A stretch of 64,000 nt of DNA. It comes from an uncultured Cytophagales bacterium. GTDB taxonomy: Bacteria > Bacteroidota > Bacteroidia > Cytophagales > Cyclobacteriaceae. The first letter of the stretch is position 1, and each line of letters opens with the position of its first letter. Below, piece after piece: positions 36,350 through 45,621 of the stretch. Made by a program: the position numbers and the translations under genes. Below the pieces are notes generated by a model. The model was not told where the DNA came from. It was given only the letters and a program-made list of their open reading frames with translations, and ran no database searches. Location of the stretch: contig CAJXNP010000020.1 of the NCBI GenBank assembly GCA_913057175.1, positions 62,001 through 126,000 on the forward strand, written 5' to 3'.

Positions 36350-37681
36350 ATGGAAAAACTAATTACAAACGGGATCTCGGTCCTGGAAGGAATTTCAGGC
36401 CGATTTGACCTACTTGCTTCTGCAGATGCTACGATGGCCATACAGGCTGCGACACAGGAAGTTAGCGATGGTCTTTTCACCGCTAACAACGTCTGGATGA
36501 TGTTAGCAACCGCATTAGTGTTTATTATGCACCTTGGATTTGCCGGAGTGGAAGCTGGCTTTACCCAATCAAAAAACACGGTAAACATTTTATTTAAAAA
36601 TACCTTAACTCCGGTTATTGGTATTATCACGTATGCCCTTGTGGGCTTTAACTTAATGTATCCAGGATTTACTCCTGACACTGGAAATGAATTTTTTGGT
36701 TTTGCCGGCTTTTTCATTGGGACAGATGCTGCCGGATTAACTGCCGAATATGCATCAGGTGGATACACCTACTGGACTGACTTCCTGTTCCAGGCGATGT
36801 TTGCTGCAACTGCTGCAACGATTGTTTCAGGAGCAGTTGCTGAGCGTATCAAGCTGAGCTCTTATTTGATTTTCACAGTTCTATTTGTCGGAATTGTATA
36901 CCCGATAATTGGTAGTTGGGACTGGGGGTATGGTTGGTTAGATGACAGAGGTTTTACTGATTTTGCAGGTTCTACTTTAGTTCACTCAGTAGGTGGATGG
37001 GGTGCCTTGGCAGGTATCATTGTCCTGGGTCCAAGAATTGGAAAATATGAAAACGGAAAAGTAAATGACTTCCCTGGTTCTTCTGTTCCATTGTCTGTAA
37101 TCGGAGTATTCTTACTGTGGTTAGGATGGTTTGGGTTTAATGGAGGTTCCGTATTGTCAGCAGATCCTGCTATAACTTCCCTGGTGCTTGTAACAACTAG
37201 CTTAGGTGCTAGCGCTGGAGCGCTTGGTGGGTTTTTAGCTTCATTCTTTGTTTTCAAGAGAATGGATTTGGGTATGGTTTTAAATGGTATCCTTGCCGGT
37301 CTGGTTGGTATTACTGCCGGTGCTGATGTGATCACTCCTGGCGAGTCACTTTTGATCGGATTTATCGCGGGTATCCTTGTTGTACTTTCAGCGGTTACAA
37401 TGGACAAATTGAAACTGGATGATTGCGTGGGTGCTGTTTCTGTTCACTTAACTTGCGGTGTTTGGGGAACTCTAGCTACTGGCATATTTGGTGAAGGAGT
37501 TGATTTTGGCCCACAATTAATAGGTGTTGCTGCAATTGGAGCAACTGTATTTTTATCAGCATTCATCATCTTCAAAGTTCTGGATGTGATCTCCGGGATC
37601 AGGGTATCTAAAGAGCACGAACTTGAAGGACTGGATAGCCACGAGCACGGTATCAGAGGATATACAATTATTGTAGAATAA
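36350..37681 (+). CDS. amt: Ammonium transporter (Amt/Rh family)
   Basis: 443 residues and about 11 membrane helices, a trimeric channel in the inner membrane that takes up ammonium. Family features: NNVWMMLATALVFIMHLGFA, the MEAGF-like VEAGFTQSKN, and GSWDWGYGWL. FAGSTLVHSVGGWGAL carries the first pore histidine and DDCVGAVSVHLTCGVWGTLA the second. The first 40 residues before the first helix are longer than in many Amt proteins and are probably a weak signal peptide or periplasmic segment. No PII (glnK) gene is adjacent, which is unusual. It is followed by a porin, a DUF4468 gene and glutamine synthetase III. Confidence 0.95.
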   Translation: MEKLITNGISVLEGISGRFDLLASADATMAIQAATQEVSDGLFTANNVWMMLATALVFIMHLGFAGVEAGFTQSKNTVNILFKNTLTPVIGIITYALVGFNLMYPGFTPDTGNEFFGFAGFFIGTDAAGLTAEYASGGYTYWTDFLFQAMFAATAATIVSGAVAERIKLSSYLIFTVLFVGIVYPIIGSWDWGYGWLDDRGFTDFAGSTLVHSVGGWGALAGIIVLGPRIGKYENGKVNDFPGSSVPLSVIGVFLLWLGWFGFNGGSVLSADPAITSLVLVTTSLGASAGALGGFLASFFVFKRMDLGMVLNGILAGLVGITAGADVITPGESLLIGFIAGILVVLSAVTMDKLKLDDCVGAVSVHLTCGVWGTLATGIFGEGVDFGPQLIGVAAIGATVFLSAFIIFKVLDVISGIRVSKEHELEGLDSHEHGIRGYTIIVE

Positions 37682-37702
37682 TCCCTAACAATCAGACAAT
37701 AT

Positions 37703-37756
37703 CAGGTAAGTGATTTTTTCACTTACCTGCTTAAAATCAAGCACTTACAAAGTGCT
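37703..37756 (+). promoter_or_regulatory. Tandem hairpins between amt and porin
   Basis: CAGGTAAGTGA / TCACTTACCTG (11 bp, 5-nt loop, 37703-37729) and AGCACTT / AAGTGCT (7 bp, 3-nt loop, 37740-37756). Neither is followed by a T run, so they look like message-processing or partial-termination structures that could set different amounts of transporter and porin. Confidence 0.5.
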
Positions 37757-37802
37757 ACCAGGTAAAATATGTCCAACAACAATTATTTTAAATTTTATCA
37801 AG

Positions 37803-38828
37803 ATGAAAAAAACAATTTTACTATTGACAACACTTTGTGTTTTTGCTTTCACGGTGAAGGCACAAGATGAAGATAGCGGATTAAAAATATCCGGTTCGGT
37901 TGATACTTATTACAAGTACGACTTTTCAGGAGAACCAAATATTGAAACAAGTTTTGCAAATGAACAGAATTCAGTTTCAATAGGTATGATCGATATCGCT
38001 TTGGAGCAAACAGTAGGTAAAGCATCTTTTGTAGGAGAGATCGCTTTTGGTCCGAGAAATGCGGGATCTGCAGGACCAGGAGCCTCGGTGATGGAACCAC
38101 ATATTCAGAATTTATATGTAAGCTATGCTTTCTCTGATTTGCTTACATTATCTGCAGGCTACATGGGGACTTTTGTTGGGTATGAAGTGATTTCACCAAC
38201 TGGTAACTTCAACTACTCAACTTCCAGACTATTTACAAATGGCCCTTTCCAAAATGCTGGTATCAAAGCTGATTTCACAATTTCAGACAGGTTTGCATTT
38301 ATGGTAGGTCTCTTTGATGATTGGAACGTTTACCAGGATTTCAACGGCGTATCTGACTTTGGTGCACAAATCTATGTGGCTCCTGTTGAAGGATGGGATG
38401 TTTATCTGAATTTTATCACAGGTTACCACACCCAGGCATTCTACACAGATTTAGCAGGATCTGTTACAGAATTTGATATCACTACAGGCTATCAAATCAC
38501 CGACGCTTTCTACCTAGGATTGAACTTCGCTACTGCTTCTGCAGAATTTGAAGATGATTCAGAAGATGGATTTACTGGTTTGGCTCTTTATCCGCAGTAT
38601 GCTATTTCTGATGCAGTTGCTATTGGTTTGAGATATGAAAACTTTAGCTGGAAAGATGCGCAGTCATACAATTCATTTACACTTTCCGTACCTATCTCAT
38701 CAGGTCCTTTGACTTTCATTCCTGAATTCAGATTGGATACCTCAGATGAGGATGTATTTGAAGATAGTGACCTTGCAGCAACAGGATCCGCATCGCAGGT
38801 TTCTCTTGCAGCAATATATGCATTCTAA
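37803..38828 (+). CDS. Outer-membrane beta-barrel porin
   Basis: 341 residues from the ATG at 37803, which opens a clear signal peptide (KKTILLLTTLCVFAFTVKAQ). The frame extends 31 codons upstream through the intergenic hairpins and is not used. The mature part shows alternating beta strands ending in aromatic residues and a C-terminal phenylalanine (SLAAIYAF), marks of an outer-membrane barrel; the start SGSVDTYYKYDFSG is typical of Bacteroidota porins next to amt. Likely role: letting ammonium or small nitrogen compounds cross the outer membrane. The coupling with amt is established by gene order in many relatives; the substrate is inference. Confidence 0.85.
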   Translation: MKKTILLLTTLCVFAFTVKAQDEDSGLKISGSVDTYYKYDFSGEPNIETSFANEQNSVSIGMIDIALEQTVGKASFVGEIAFGPRNAGSAGPGASVMEPHIQNLYVSYAFSDLLTLSAGYMGTFVGYEVISPTGNFNYSTSRLFTNGPFQNAGIKADFTISDRFAFMVGLFDDWNVYQDFNGVSDFGAQIYVAPVEGWDVYLNFITGYHTQAFYTDLAGSVTEFDITTGYQITDAFYLGLNFATASAEFEDDSEDGFTGLALYPQYAISDAVAIGLRYENFSWKDAQSYNSFTLSVPISSGPLTFIPEFRLDTSDEDVFEDSDLAATGSASQVSLAAIYAF

Positions 38829-38897
38829 ATTTCTTGATTTAGGTTTGTGAATGCGAAGGCCTGTGTATCTTTACATGGGCCTTTAAGCACTTGTAAC

Positions 38898-39488
38898 ATG
38901 TTGAAAATGAATGTAATTACCCTTCTTCTTTACTTATTTGTACATGTACAACCCTCTTTCTCTCAGGAAATTGAATTGCCTGTGGATGAATCCGGAAGAT
39001 ACACCTATCATGAAGTTGTAGATGTGAAGAATTTTGATTCCGTGACGCTATTGAATAATGCGGAGAATTTTCTAAAGGGTTACATCAATAAAAAGCAAAA
39101 GAAAACACTTCACAGGGATGATTTGAAAGGCGAAGTTACCGCAATGTCTAGTTTTCAGGTTTTCAAAAAAGGTTCACTTGGGAAAAACGTGGATGGTGCA
39201 ATTGAGTATTCTCTGAGAATAGAAGTAAAAGATCAAAAGTATCGATATACTTTAACAGACTTTTATTTCCAGGAATACGAGAGAAACCGGTATGGAAAGT
39301 TCGAACCGATAAATGGAAAAGTCAAGCCACTGGAAACGCCTTCATCAAAACTTAACGATTGGCAATGGAATGATCATAAAAAAACAGTACAGGAAAAAAT
39401 GACTGTTTTGGTCAGCCAGATGAAAGTCGATATGATGAAAATAAAGAGTGGTGACAAGAAGAAAGTTAAGGTAAAAGAAGACTGGTGA
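38898..39488 (+). CDS. DUF4468-like secreted protein
   Basis: 196 residues from the ATG at 38898. A GTG 17 codons earlier is in frame, but this ATG begins a good signal peptide (MLKMNVITLLLYLFVHVQPS, ending FSQ). The body fits the DUF4468 pattern: GRYTYHEVVDVKNFDSVTLL, NNAENFLKGY, then a beta-rich part with YSLRIEVKDQKYRYTLTDFY. The family has a TBP-like fold and unknown function. It lies 69 bases after the porin and ends in a basic lysine-rich tail (SGDKKKVKVKEDW). No link to nitrogen use is known. Confidence 0.75.
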   Translation: MLKMNVITLLLYLFVHVQPSFSQEIELPVDESGRYTYHEVVDVKNFDSVTLLNNAENFLKGYINKKQKKTLHRDDLKGEVTAMSSFQVFKKGSLGKNVDGAIEYSLRIEVKDQKYRYTLTDFYFQEYERNRYGKFEPINGKVKPLETPSSKLNDWQWNDHKKTVQEKMTVLVSQMKVDMMKIKSGDKKKVKVKEDW

Positions 39489-39912
39489 TTCCGTTTTCAA
39501 AAAGACCATATTTTGACTGAAATTTTACATTTTTTCGAAAATTTGAACAAAAAAAGATCGATTAATTGTAAAAAGTGTGAAAATTCACAAAAAATTAGCT
39601 CGAATTGAATCAAAAAATGAAAAATGTGTTAATTTTCGAAATTGTTTGGGAAGGTTCATTATCTGACCAGAATTATCATATTCGTCACGATCAATTCAAT
39701 AGGATTTCAAGATATCAGGAAAGTAGTTTGTGAGTAATTTTCATCCAGTTTTTGAATTCAGCAAAATACTCAGGAAGTCTTCGGAAATGCGGACAATTGA
39801 CATATTTAAATTGAGCTTATGCTTGAGTCATCTCAAACAGATTAAGCTGTTACGCATAGATTTAAAGGAATAAAGAAAAGATAATAATTAACAATTTTAA
39901 CTAATAATTTTT
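39489..39912. other. Regulatory gap before glutamine synthetase
   Basis: No gene. Two TTTCGAAA palindromes stand at 39533-39540 and 39634-39641 within similar surroundings, 101 bases apart, and may be binding sites. A good TTTG/TAnnTTTG pair was not found. Confidence 0.35.
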
Positions 39913-42075
39913 ATGGCCTATTTAAGATTCAAAGCAGTTGAGGAGGCTGCGAAGAGACAACCTCTTGTGCCTGAAGCACCTTCAAATAAGGTATCAGATT
40001 ACTACAAAAGCGCTTCATTTGACATGGATAAAATGAAGCAATCATTATCACCCGACGTTTTCAAAAAAGTAAAGTACAGCATCGAAAATGGTAAAAAGAT
40101 CGATGAAGATACTGCTGATGCTGTAGCTGCTGCTGTTAAAACCTGGGCAATCTCTCATGGTGTTACAACTTATACCCACTGGTTTCAACCATTGACTGGT
40201 TCTACTGCAGAAAAACATGATTCGTTTTTTGATGCCATATCAGGTATTGAAAAATTCAAAGGAAGTGCATTGATCCAGCAGGAGCCAGATGCGTCTTCTT
40301 TCCCTAGCGGGGGTATCAGGCAAACATTTGAGGCCAGAGGATATACAGCATGGGATCCTTCTTCACCCATGTTTTTGTGGGGAACAACTCTTTGTATCCC
40401 AACGATCTTCGTTTCTTATACAAGTGAAGCCCTTGACTACAAAGCACCTTTGTTAAAAGCCCTGGAGGCGGTTGACAAAGCTGCGACTTCAGTTTGCAAG
40501 TTATTCGACAGGAATATTTCGAAAGTTACTGGTTCGTTAGGTTGTGAGCAGGAATACTTCCTTATTGATAAAGCATTACATAATTCCAGGCCTGACCTGG
40601 TAATGGCAGGTAGAACAGTTTTTGGTCATAACCCTGCAAGAGGTCAGCAATTGGATGATCACTATTTCGGATCAATTCCTCCAAGAGTATACTCATATAT
40701 GAGGGACTTCGAAATCGAGTGTCACAAATTGGGTATTCCGGTGACTACCCGACACAATGAAGTGGCACCTAGTCAGTTTGAAGTTGCTCCTCTTTTTGAA
40801 GAAATCAATGTAGGAACAGATCACAACCTGCTTATGATGGATGTGATGCGAAAAGTTGCTGATAAGCACAATTTCGTTGTTTTATTCCATGAAAAACCTT
40901 TTGCAGCTTTAAATGGTACTGGCAAGCACAACAACTGGTCTTTGATCACGGACACTGGTGTTAATTTATTTCAGCCAAGTAGCAGTGCAAGAGAGAATCT
41001 ATTGTTCTTAACATTTTTTGTTGTAACAATAAAAGCAGTTCATGCTTATTCTGATATCCTAAGAGCCTCCATTGCTTCTGCTGGAAATGATTTCCGGTTA
41101 GGTGCCAATGAAGCTCCGCCGGCTATTATTTCTGTATTTATTGGTTCTCAGTTGACAGAAGTGTTGAATGAGTTGGAAAGCAATGGGAACATTAAGATCG
41201 AAAAAGGCGACAATATGTACATGAAATTGGGAATAGATAAAATTCCTGAGATCATTTTGGACAACACTGACCGAAACAGGACCTCGCCATTTGCTTTTAC
41301 CGGTAACAAATTTGAATTCCGCGCAGTAGGTGGAAGCGCTAACGTGGGACAACCCATGACAGCATTGAATACCATTGTTGCAGAGCAGCTTTCTTTATTT
41401 AAGGAAGAAGTTGATGGCTTAATGAAAGATGGTAAGGAAAAAAGGTTGGCCATTGTTGAGGTATTGAGAAAATACATCAAGGAATCCAAAGATGTCCGCT
41501 TTGAAGGTGATGGCTATTCTGAGGAATGGGTGAAGGAGGCTGAAAAAAGGAAACTTCCAAATGTAAAAGATACCCCAAGAGCTCTGGATGCTTATTTAGT
41601 CAAGAAGTCAAAAGAATTGTTCAATAAGCATAGTGTGATGAATGATAAAGAGTTGGAAGCAAGGAATGAAGTATTGCTGGAAAACTACATCATGAAAGTT
41701 CAGATTGAATCTCGTGTAATGGGAGATCTTTCTTTGAACCACATTATTCCAACCGCAATTGCTTATCAGAATAAGCTGATCAACAATGCTACCGGGCTGG
41801 CTAGCTTAGGGCTTGACAATACAGCCGTATTGAAAGTGATTGAAAAAATCACTGAGCATATTGATGCTGTAAAGAGTGGTGTTCTTGATATGATCGATGA
41901 AAGAAGACGAGTTAATAAGATTGAAGACTCACGTGAAAAAGCTATCGAGTACTGCGATAATGTGAAAGGTAAGTATTTTGAGCAGATTCGCTATCACGTG
42001 GACAAACTTGAATTATTTGTCGATGATGAAGATTGGCCATTGGTTAAGTATCGTGAAATGCTATTTATTAGGTAA
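39913..42075 (+). CDS. glnN: Glutamine synthetase type III
   Basis: 720 residues, the length of the GSIII family, which dominates in Bacteroidota. It makes glutamine from glutamate, ammonia and ATP as a dodecamer in the cytoplasm. GSIII signatures: THWFQPLTGSTAEKHDSF, GCEQEYFLID, and the ATP-site region LNGTGKHNNWSLITDTG, with RLGANEAPPAIISVF and NRTSPFAFTGNKFEFRAVG. A C-terminal helical domain follows (about 560-720). It is the last gene of the nitrogen-assimilation block and has its own terminator. Confidence 0.97.
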   Translation: MAYLRFKAVEEAAKRQPLVPEAPSNKVSDYYKSASFDMDKMKQSLSPDVFKKVKYSIENGKKIDEDTADAVAAAVKTWAISHGVTTYTHWFQPLTGSTAEKHDSFFDAISGIEKFKGSALIQQEPDASSFPSGGIRQTFEARGYTAWDPSSPMFLWGTTLCIPTIFVSYTSEALDYKAPLLKALEAVDKAATSVCKLFDRNISKVTGSLGCEQEYFLIDKALHNSRPDLVMAGRTVFGHNPARGQQLDDHYFGSIPPRVYSYMRDFEIECHKLGIPVTTRHNEVAPSQFEVAPLFEEINVGTDHNLLMMDVMRKVADKHNFVVLFHEKPFAALNGTGKHNNWSLITDTGVNLFQPSSSARENLLFLTFFVVTIKAVHAYSDILRASIASAGNDFRLGANEAPPAIISVFIGSQLTEVLNELESNGNIKIEKGDNMYMKLGIDKIPEIILDNTDRNRTSPFAFTGNKFEFRAVGGSANVGQPMTALNTIVAEQLSLFKEEVDGLMKDGKEKRLAIVEVLRKYIKESKDVRFEGDGYSEEWVKEAEKRKLPNVKDTPRALDAYLVKKSKELFNKHSVMNDKELEARNEVLLENYIMKVQIESRVMGDLSLNHIIPTAIAYQNKLINNATGLASLGLDNTAVLKVIEKITEHIDAVKSGVLDMIDERRRVNKIEDSREKAIEYCDNVKGKYFEQIRYHVDKLELFVDDEDWPLVKYREMLFIR

Positions 42076-42096
42076 CGGTTTATAAACATTAATAGA

Positions 42097-42127
42097 AAAT
42101 CCCGGGGCGATCACTTCGGGATTTTTT
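42097..42127 (+). terminator. Terminator of glutamine synthetase
   Basis: AAATCCCG / CGGGATTT with a 12-nt loop, followed by a run of T. It lies 22 bases after the stop. Confidence 0.8.
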
Positions 42128-42210
42128 TATAACCAATTGAAAATCATGGGATTCATTAAAGTAGGTGATGAAATCCTAAATGAATTTTATGAAAAAAATT
42201 ACCGTAAAAA

Positions 42211-42242
42211 TTGTATAATAATTATTTGTTTTTGTACTTTTG
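42211..42242 (+). promoter_or_regulatory. Candidate promoter of the exopolysaccharide locus
   Basis: TTG (42211-42213), 21 bases, TACTTTTG (42235-42242). The -7 box is exact; the spacing is at the upper end. The leader of about 115 nt contains a TTAGCG/CGCTAA hairpin (42268-42273 / 42298-42303). Confidence 0.5.
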
Positions 42243-42364
42243 AAGGAATCTTATTCATAATTTTTAGTTAGCGAGAATTAATTCGTTGTTAAGTAATCGC
42301 TAAGAGGTTAATTTCAATAAATTGAATTAATTAGACAACCAAAACAGACCCTTAATTTGAACCA

Positions 42365-43156
42365 ATGAAAAAAGTTTTTTACCTGCTAATTCCCGTACTA
42401 CTTTTGTCATCCTGTTATTCTACCAAAGACCTTAATTACATTCAGAGTGATGACCATATTAAAGGATTTGTAAGTTCATTTCACAATAAAAGAACTCTAT
42501 ACGAAGTCCAGCCGAGCGACATTTTATCTGTAAGGGTACAGAGTCTTGATCCGACACAATCAGCTTTCTTTAATATTGAAGGCTCTGATGGTAGAGTTGG
42601 TGGTGGTGGACAGAATGCTGATGCAGGTCTTTACTTAACCGGATATTCAGTTGACGAGAGAGGATATATCAACTTACCAATAGTTGGCTTGGTTAAAGTG
42701 AGTAGTTTAACCATTGACGAAGTACAAAGATTGATCCAGAAGGAAATCAGTAAATATCTTATTGATGCCATCGTTTTGGTAAAGCTAACAAGTTTTAAAG
42801 TTTCGGTTTTGGGAGATGTAGCAAGGCCTGGTACTTATAATATTTATAACACAAGAGCAACATTACTTGAAGCTTTGAGTATGGCTGGTGATATGAATAT
42901 TGGAGCGAATAGGGAAAGTGTGAAAGTGATCAGACAAATTGAGGACAGTGGTTATGTCATAACACTTGACTTAACTGATCCAAAAGTTCTGGAATCTCCT
43001 TATTATTACTTAATGCCTAATGATGTTGTTTATGTCGAGATATTAAAACAATCGACAGTTAGGAACAACCTTCCGTTGGTTACAGTGACCTTCGCAGGTA
43101 TATCAACACTTATTTTATTACTTAATTATTTGGATATCAATTCTAACAACAATTAA
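42365..43156 (+). CDS. Polysaccharide export lipoprotein (Wza-like)
   Basis: 263 residues. A lipoprotein signal peptide ends at Cys 17 (LLLSSCYS). The polysaccharide biosynthesis/export domain spans about 45-135 (LYEVQPSDILSVRVQSLDP; GYINLPIVGLVKVSSLTIDE) and an SLBB-type repeat follows (VSVLGDVARPGTYNIYNTRAT). A C-terminal helix (LVTVTFAGISTLILLLNYL) is probably the outer-membrane-crossing helix as in Wza. It should form the outer-membrane export ring. The Wzc-like gene follows two bases after its stop. Confidence 0.93.
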   Translation: MKKVFYLLIPVLLLSSCYSTKDLNYIQSDDHIKGFVSSFHNKRTLYEVQPSDILSVRVQSLDPTQSAFFNIEGSDGRVGGGGQNADAGLYLTGYSVDERGYINLPIVGLVKVSSLTIDEVQRLIQKEISKYLIDAIVLVKLTSFKVSVLGDVARPGTYNIYNTRATLLEALSMAGDMNIGANRESVKVIRQIEDSGYVITLDLTDPKVLESPYYYLMPNDVVYVEILKQSTVRNNLPLVTVTFAGISTLILLLNYLDINSNNN

Positions 43157-43158
43157 GC

Positions 43159-45576
43159 ATGAAAAAGCAATCACAGGAAGATTATATTGATTTAAAACAA
43201 ATCTTATCAAGGTTTATATCGAAGTGGCACATATTTGCAATAGCTCTGGTAATATGTATTGCGTTGGCGTTTCTATATATCAAATCCTCCCCTCCGGTTT
43301 ATAAAGTTTCCTCCTCTTTAAAGATGAAAACCGAGGTAACCAAAGCGGAAAAGATTCTTGATCCGGTAGATGTAAAAGATAAGAATGTCAATATAGAGGA
43401 TGAGATTTTGGTGATCAAATCAACCAATTACATACGTGAAACAATTAATAAGCTGGATTTTGCCATTTCATATTTCACAAAAGATTTATTGGTAACAGAA
43501 GAACGGTATAAGTTAAACTATCCTGTTTTGATAAGAATTGATTCTTCAGTTAGCCAAATTTCGGGTATTCCAATTTTTATAAATATTCTGTCCGATCAGG
43601 AGTTTGAACTAACTGTTAAAGGAGAAGAAGTGGTTCAGTATGATTTCGAAAATGACAGAGTTGTACAGAAAATACCCAATATTGATTTTACCAAGCGCTA
43701 CCGATTTGATCAACCTATTAAAGAAAACCTTTTTGGTTTTACGGTGACTTTGACTGGAAATCCAAATATGTACGGTTCCAGTGAATTGTTTTTTCAAATC
43801 AATAATCCTGTTTCTTTAACGGAAAGATATCTTAATAAATTAAACATTGAGGTTGCAAGTCGTGAATCAAATATCCTTTTATTGTCGACAGAAGGAACGG
43901 TTGTTCCAAAGGAAAAGACTTTCCTGGATACTTTAATGTATTACGTTAAACAGAAAGATCTCGACGAGAAAAATATAGCTGGTATTAAAACCATCGAATT
44001 TATTAACTATCAGTTGGCCGATGTCTCTGAATCCTTGAATGCAGCTGAGCAGGATCTGGAGTCGTTTCAGTATTCCACTTCCAACATAGGGGAATCAGGT
44101 GCATTGTACCAACGACGAGACCAGTTGGAATCAGAGATAGCTGACCTGAACGTCAAGCTGAATTATTTGAGAAACATATTGAATAACCTTGAATCTTTGG
44201 AGAGTGTTTCAAAAATATCTGCGCCAATTTCTGTTGGTATTGACGATCCGATCCTTAGTAATTTGTTAGTAAAGCTGACAGATCTTAACCAACAAAGGAT
44301 ACAGGTAGGAAGGACAGCAACCGAAGCTAACCCGGTTATTCAACGAATTGACCTTGATATCCGAACTACCAAGAATGCGCTGAGAGATAACCTGACCGGA
44401 GCAATTAACACAACAAATATCAAAATAAATGATATAAATAGCCGGATTGCTCAAACTAACCAGTCGATTAATAGATTGCCAAGTGCCTCTATTAGACGTT
44501 TGGGAATCGAAAGAAGATTCGAATTTACAGATAATACATATGAACTGTTTCAACAGAGAAAAGCTGCTGCAGCCATCGCATTGGCTACGAATGAATCTGA
44601 CTGGGCCATTGTAGAATCCGCCAGAATGGATGGAAATTCGCCGGTTTCTCCCAAAAAGAAATTCATATTATTACTTGCGCTTTTTATGGGATTGATCATA
44701 CCAGCAGTGATTATTCTGGCAAAAGACTACTTTGATAATACAATTAAGGGTAAAGCTGAATTGGAGAAATATACCAATATTCCATTAATCGGGACAGTGG
44801 CAAAAGGTAATAAAAACATCAAATTGGCGAGTGACTACGATTCACGTTCTTTGTTATTGGAATCGCTGCGAGATATAAGACTAAATTTGCAGTTTTTCAC
44901 AAGCAATAATGAGCACAAAGTAATTGGCTTTACCTCTTCAGCAAGTGGTGAAGGAAAAACCTTTTGCTCAGTAAATTTAGGGATCGTTCTGGCACAGTCA
45001 GGTAAAAGAGTTTTGATAGTAGATTCTGACATGAGGAAATCCAACATGCAATCCTTTTTTGAGGTTTCAACCAGACAGGGATTGTCCACCTATTTAATAG
45101 GTAATTCGGATATCCAGAATATCGTCCAGCCAACCAGGGTTAGGAATGTCGATGTGATCATTTCAGGACCTTTTCCTCCCAATCCTTTTGACCTGATTAG
45201 TTTACCAAGGTTCGGAGATTTAATCAACAGGTTTAAGGAGATGTATGATTACATCATCATCGACGCACCACCATTAGGATTAGTTTCCGAATATTTACTC
45301 ATTGCTAACCACACAGATATTAATATATACGTGGCAAGGCATCATTACACAAAAAGGGATTACCTGGATAAGGTTAACGAATTATATGAAAGTCAGAAGA
45401 TCAAAAATCTGGGAATCATTCTTAACGATATGAAGGTTTCGCAGATTTATGGCGGACTTAGCAAATCTCCTTCAAATGATAAATATGTGAGTAGTAATTT
45501 GACACCAAAAAAAGGAAAAATCCTTCAAAAGAAAAGCAAAGCTGCTAGTCATAGTCCTGCCCCGCAACAAGGGTAG
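43159..45576 (+). CDS. Wzc-like chain-length determinant / BY-kinase
   Basis: 805 residues. Two membrane helices (about 24-42 and about 500-520) enclose a periplasmic Wzz domain with coiled coils and the PxxP-type motif DGNSPVSPKKK before the second helix. The cytoplasmic ATPase domain has Walker A SSASGEGKT (about 592-602), Walker A' VLIVDSDMRKS and Walker B DYIIIDAPPLGL. It controls polymer length and drives export with the Wza-like protein. The last 45 residues are rich in Ser, Lys and Pro and hold only two tyrosines, so the usual tyrosine cluster for autophosphorylation is missing or reduced. Confidence 0.93.
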   Translation: MKKQSQEDYIDLKQILSRFISKWHIFAIALVICIALAFLYIKSSPPVYKVSSSLKMKTEVTKAEKILDPVDVKDKNVNIEDEILVIKSTNYIRETINKLDFAISYFTKDLLVTEERYKLNYPVLIRIDSSVSQISGIPIFINILSDQEFELTVKGEEVVQYDFENDRVVQKIPNIDFTKRYRFDQPIKENLFGFTVTLTGNPNMYGSSELFFQINNPVSLTERYLNKLNIEVASRESNILLLSTEGTVVPKEKTFLDTLMYYVKQKDLDEKNIAGIKTIEFINYQLADVSESLNAAEQDLESFQYSTSNIGESGALYQRRDQLESEIADLNVKLNYLRNILNNLESLESVSKISAPISVGIDDPILSNLLVKLTDLNQQRIQVGRTATEANPVIQRIDLDIRTTKNALRDNLTGAINTTNIKINDINSRIAQTNQSINRLPSASIRRLGIERRFEFTDNTYELFQQRKAAAAIALATNESDWAIVESARMDGNSPVSPKKKFILLLALFMGLIIPAVIILAKDYFDNTIKGKAELEKYTNIPLIGTVAKGNKNIKLASDYDSRSLLLESLRDIRLNLQFFTSNNEHKVIGFTSSASGEGKTFCSVNLGIVLAQSGKRVLIVDSDMRKSNMQSFFEVSTRQGLSTYLIGNSDIQNIVQPTRVRNVDVIISGPFPPNPFDLISLPRFGDLINRFKEMYDYIIIDAPPLGLVSEYLLIANHTDINIYVARHHYTKRDYLDKVNELYESQKIKNLGIILNDMKVSQIYGGLSKSPSNDKYVSSNLTPKKGKILQKKSKAASHSPAPQQG

Positions 45577-45621
45577 AAGAAGTGAATAATGTGATAATAA
45601 GATAAGAGTTAATTATTGCAA

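Noticed and set aside
36334-37407. Long minus-strand frames opposite amt
   Set aside because: They mirror the glycine/alanine-rich codons of amt and show no protein-like motifs.
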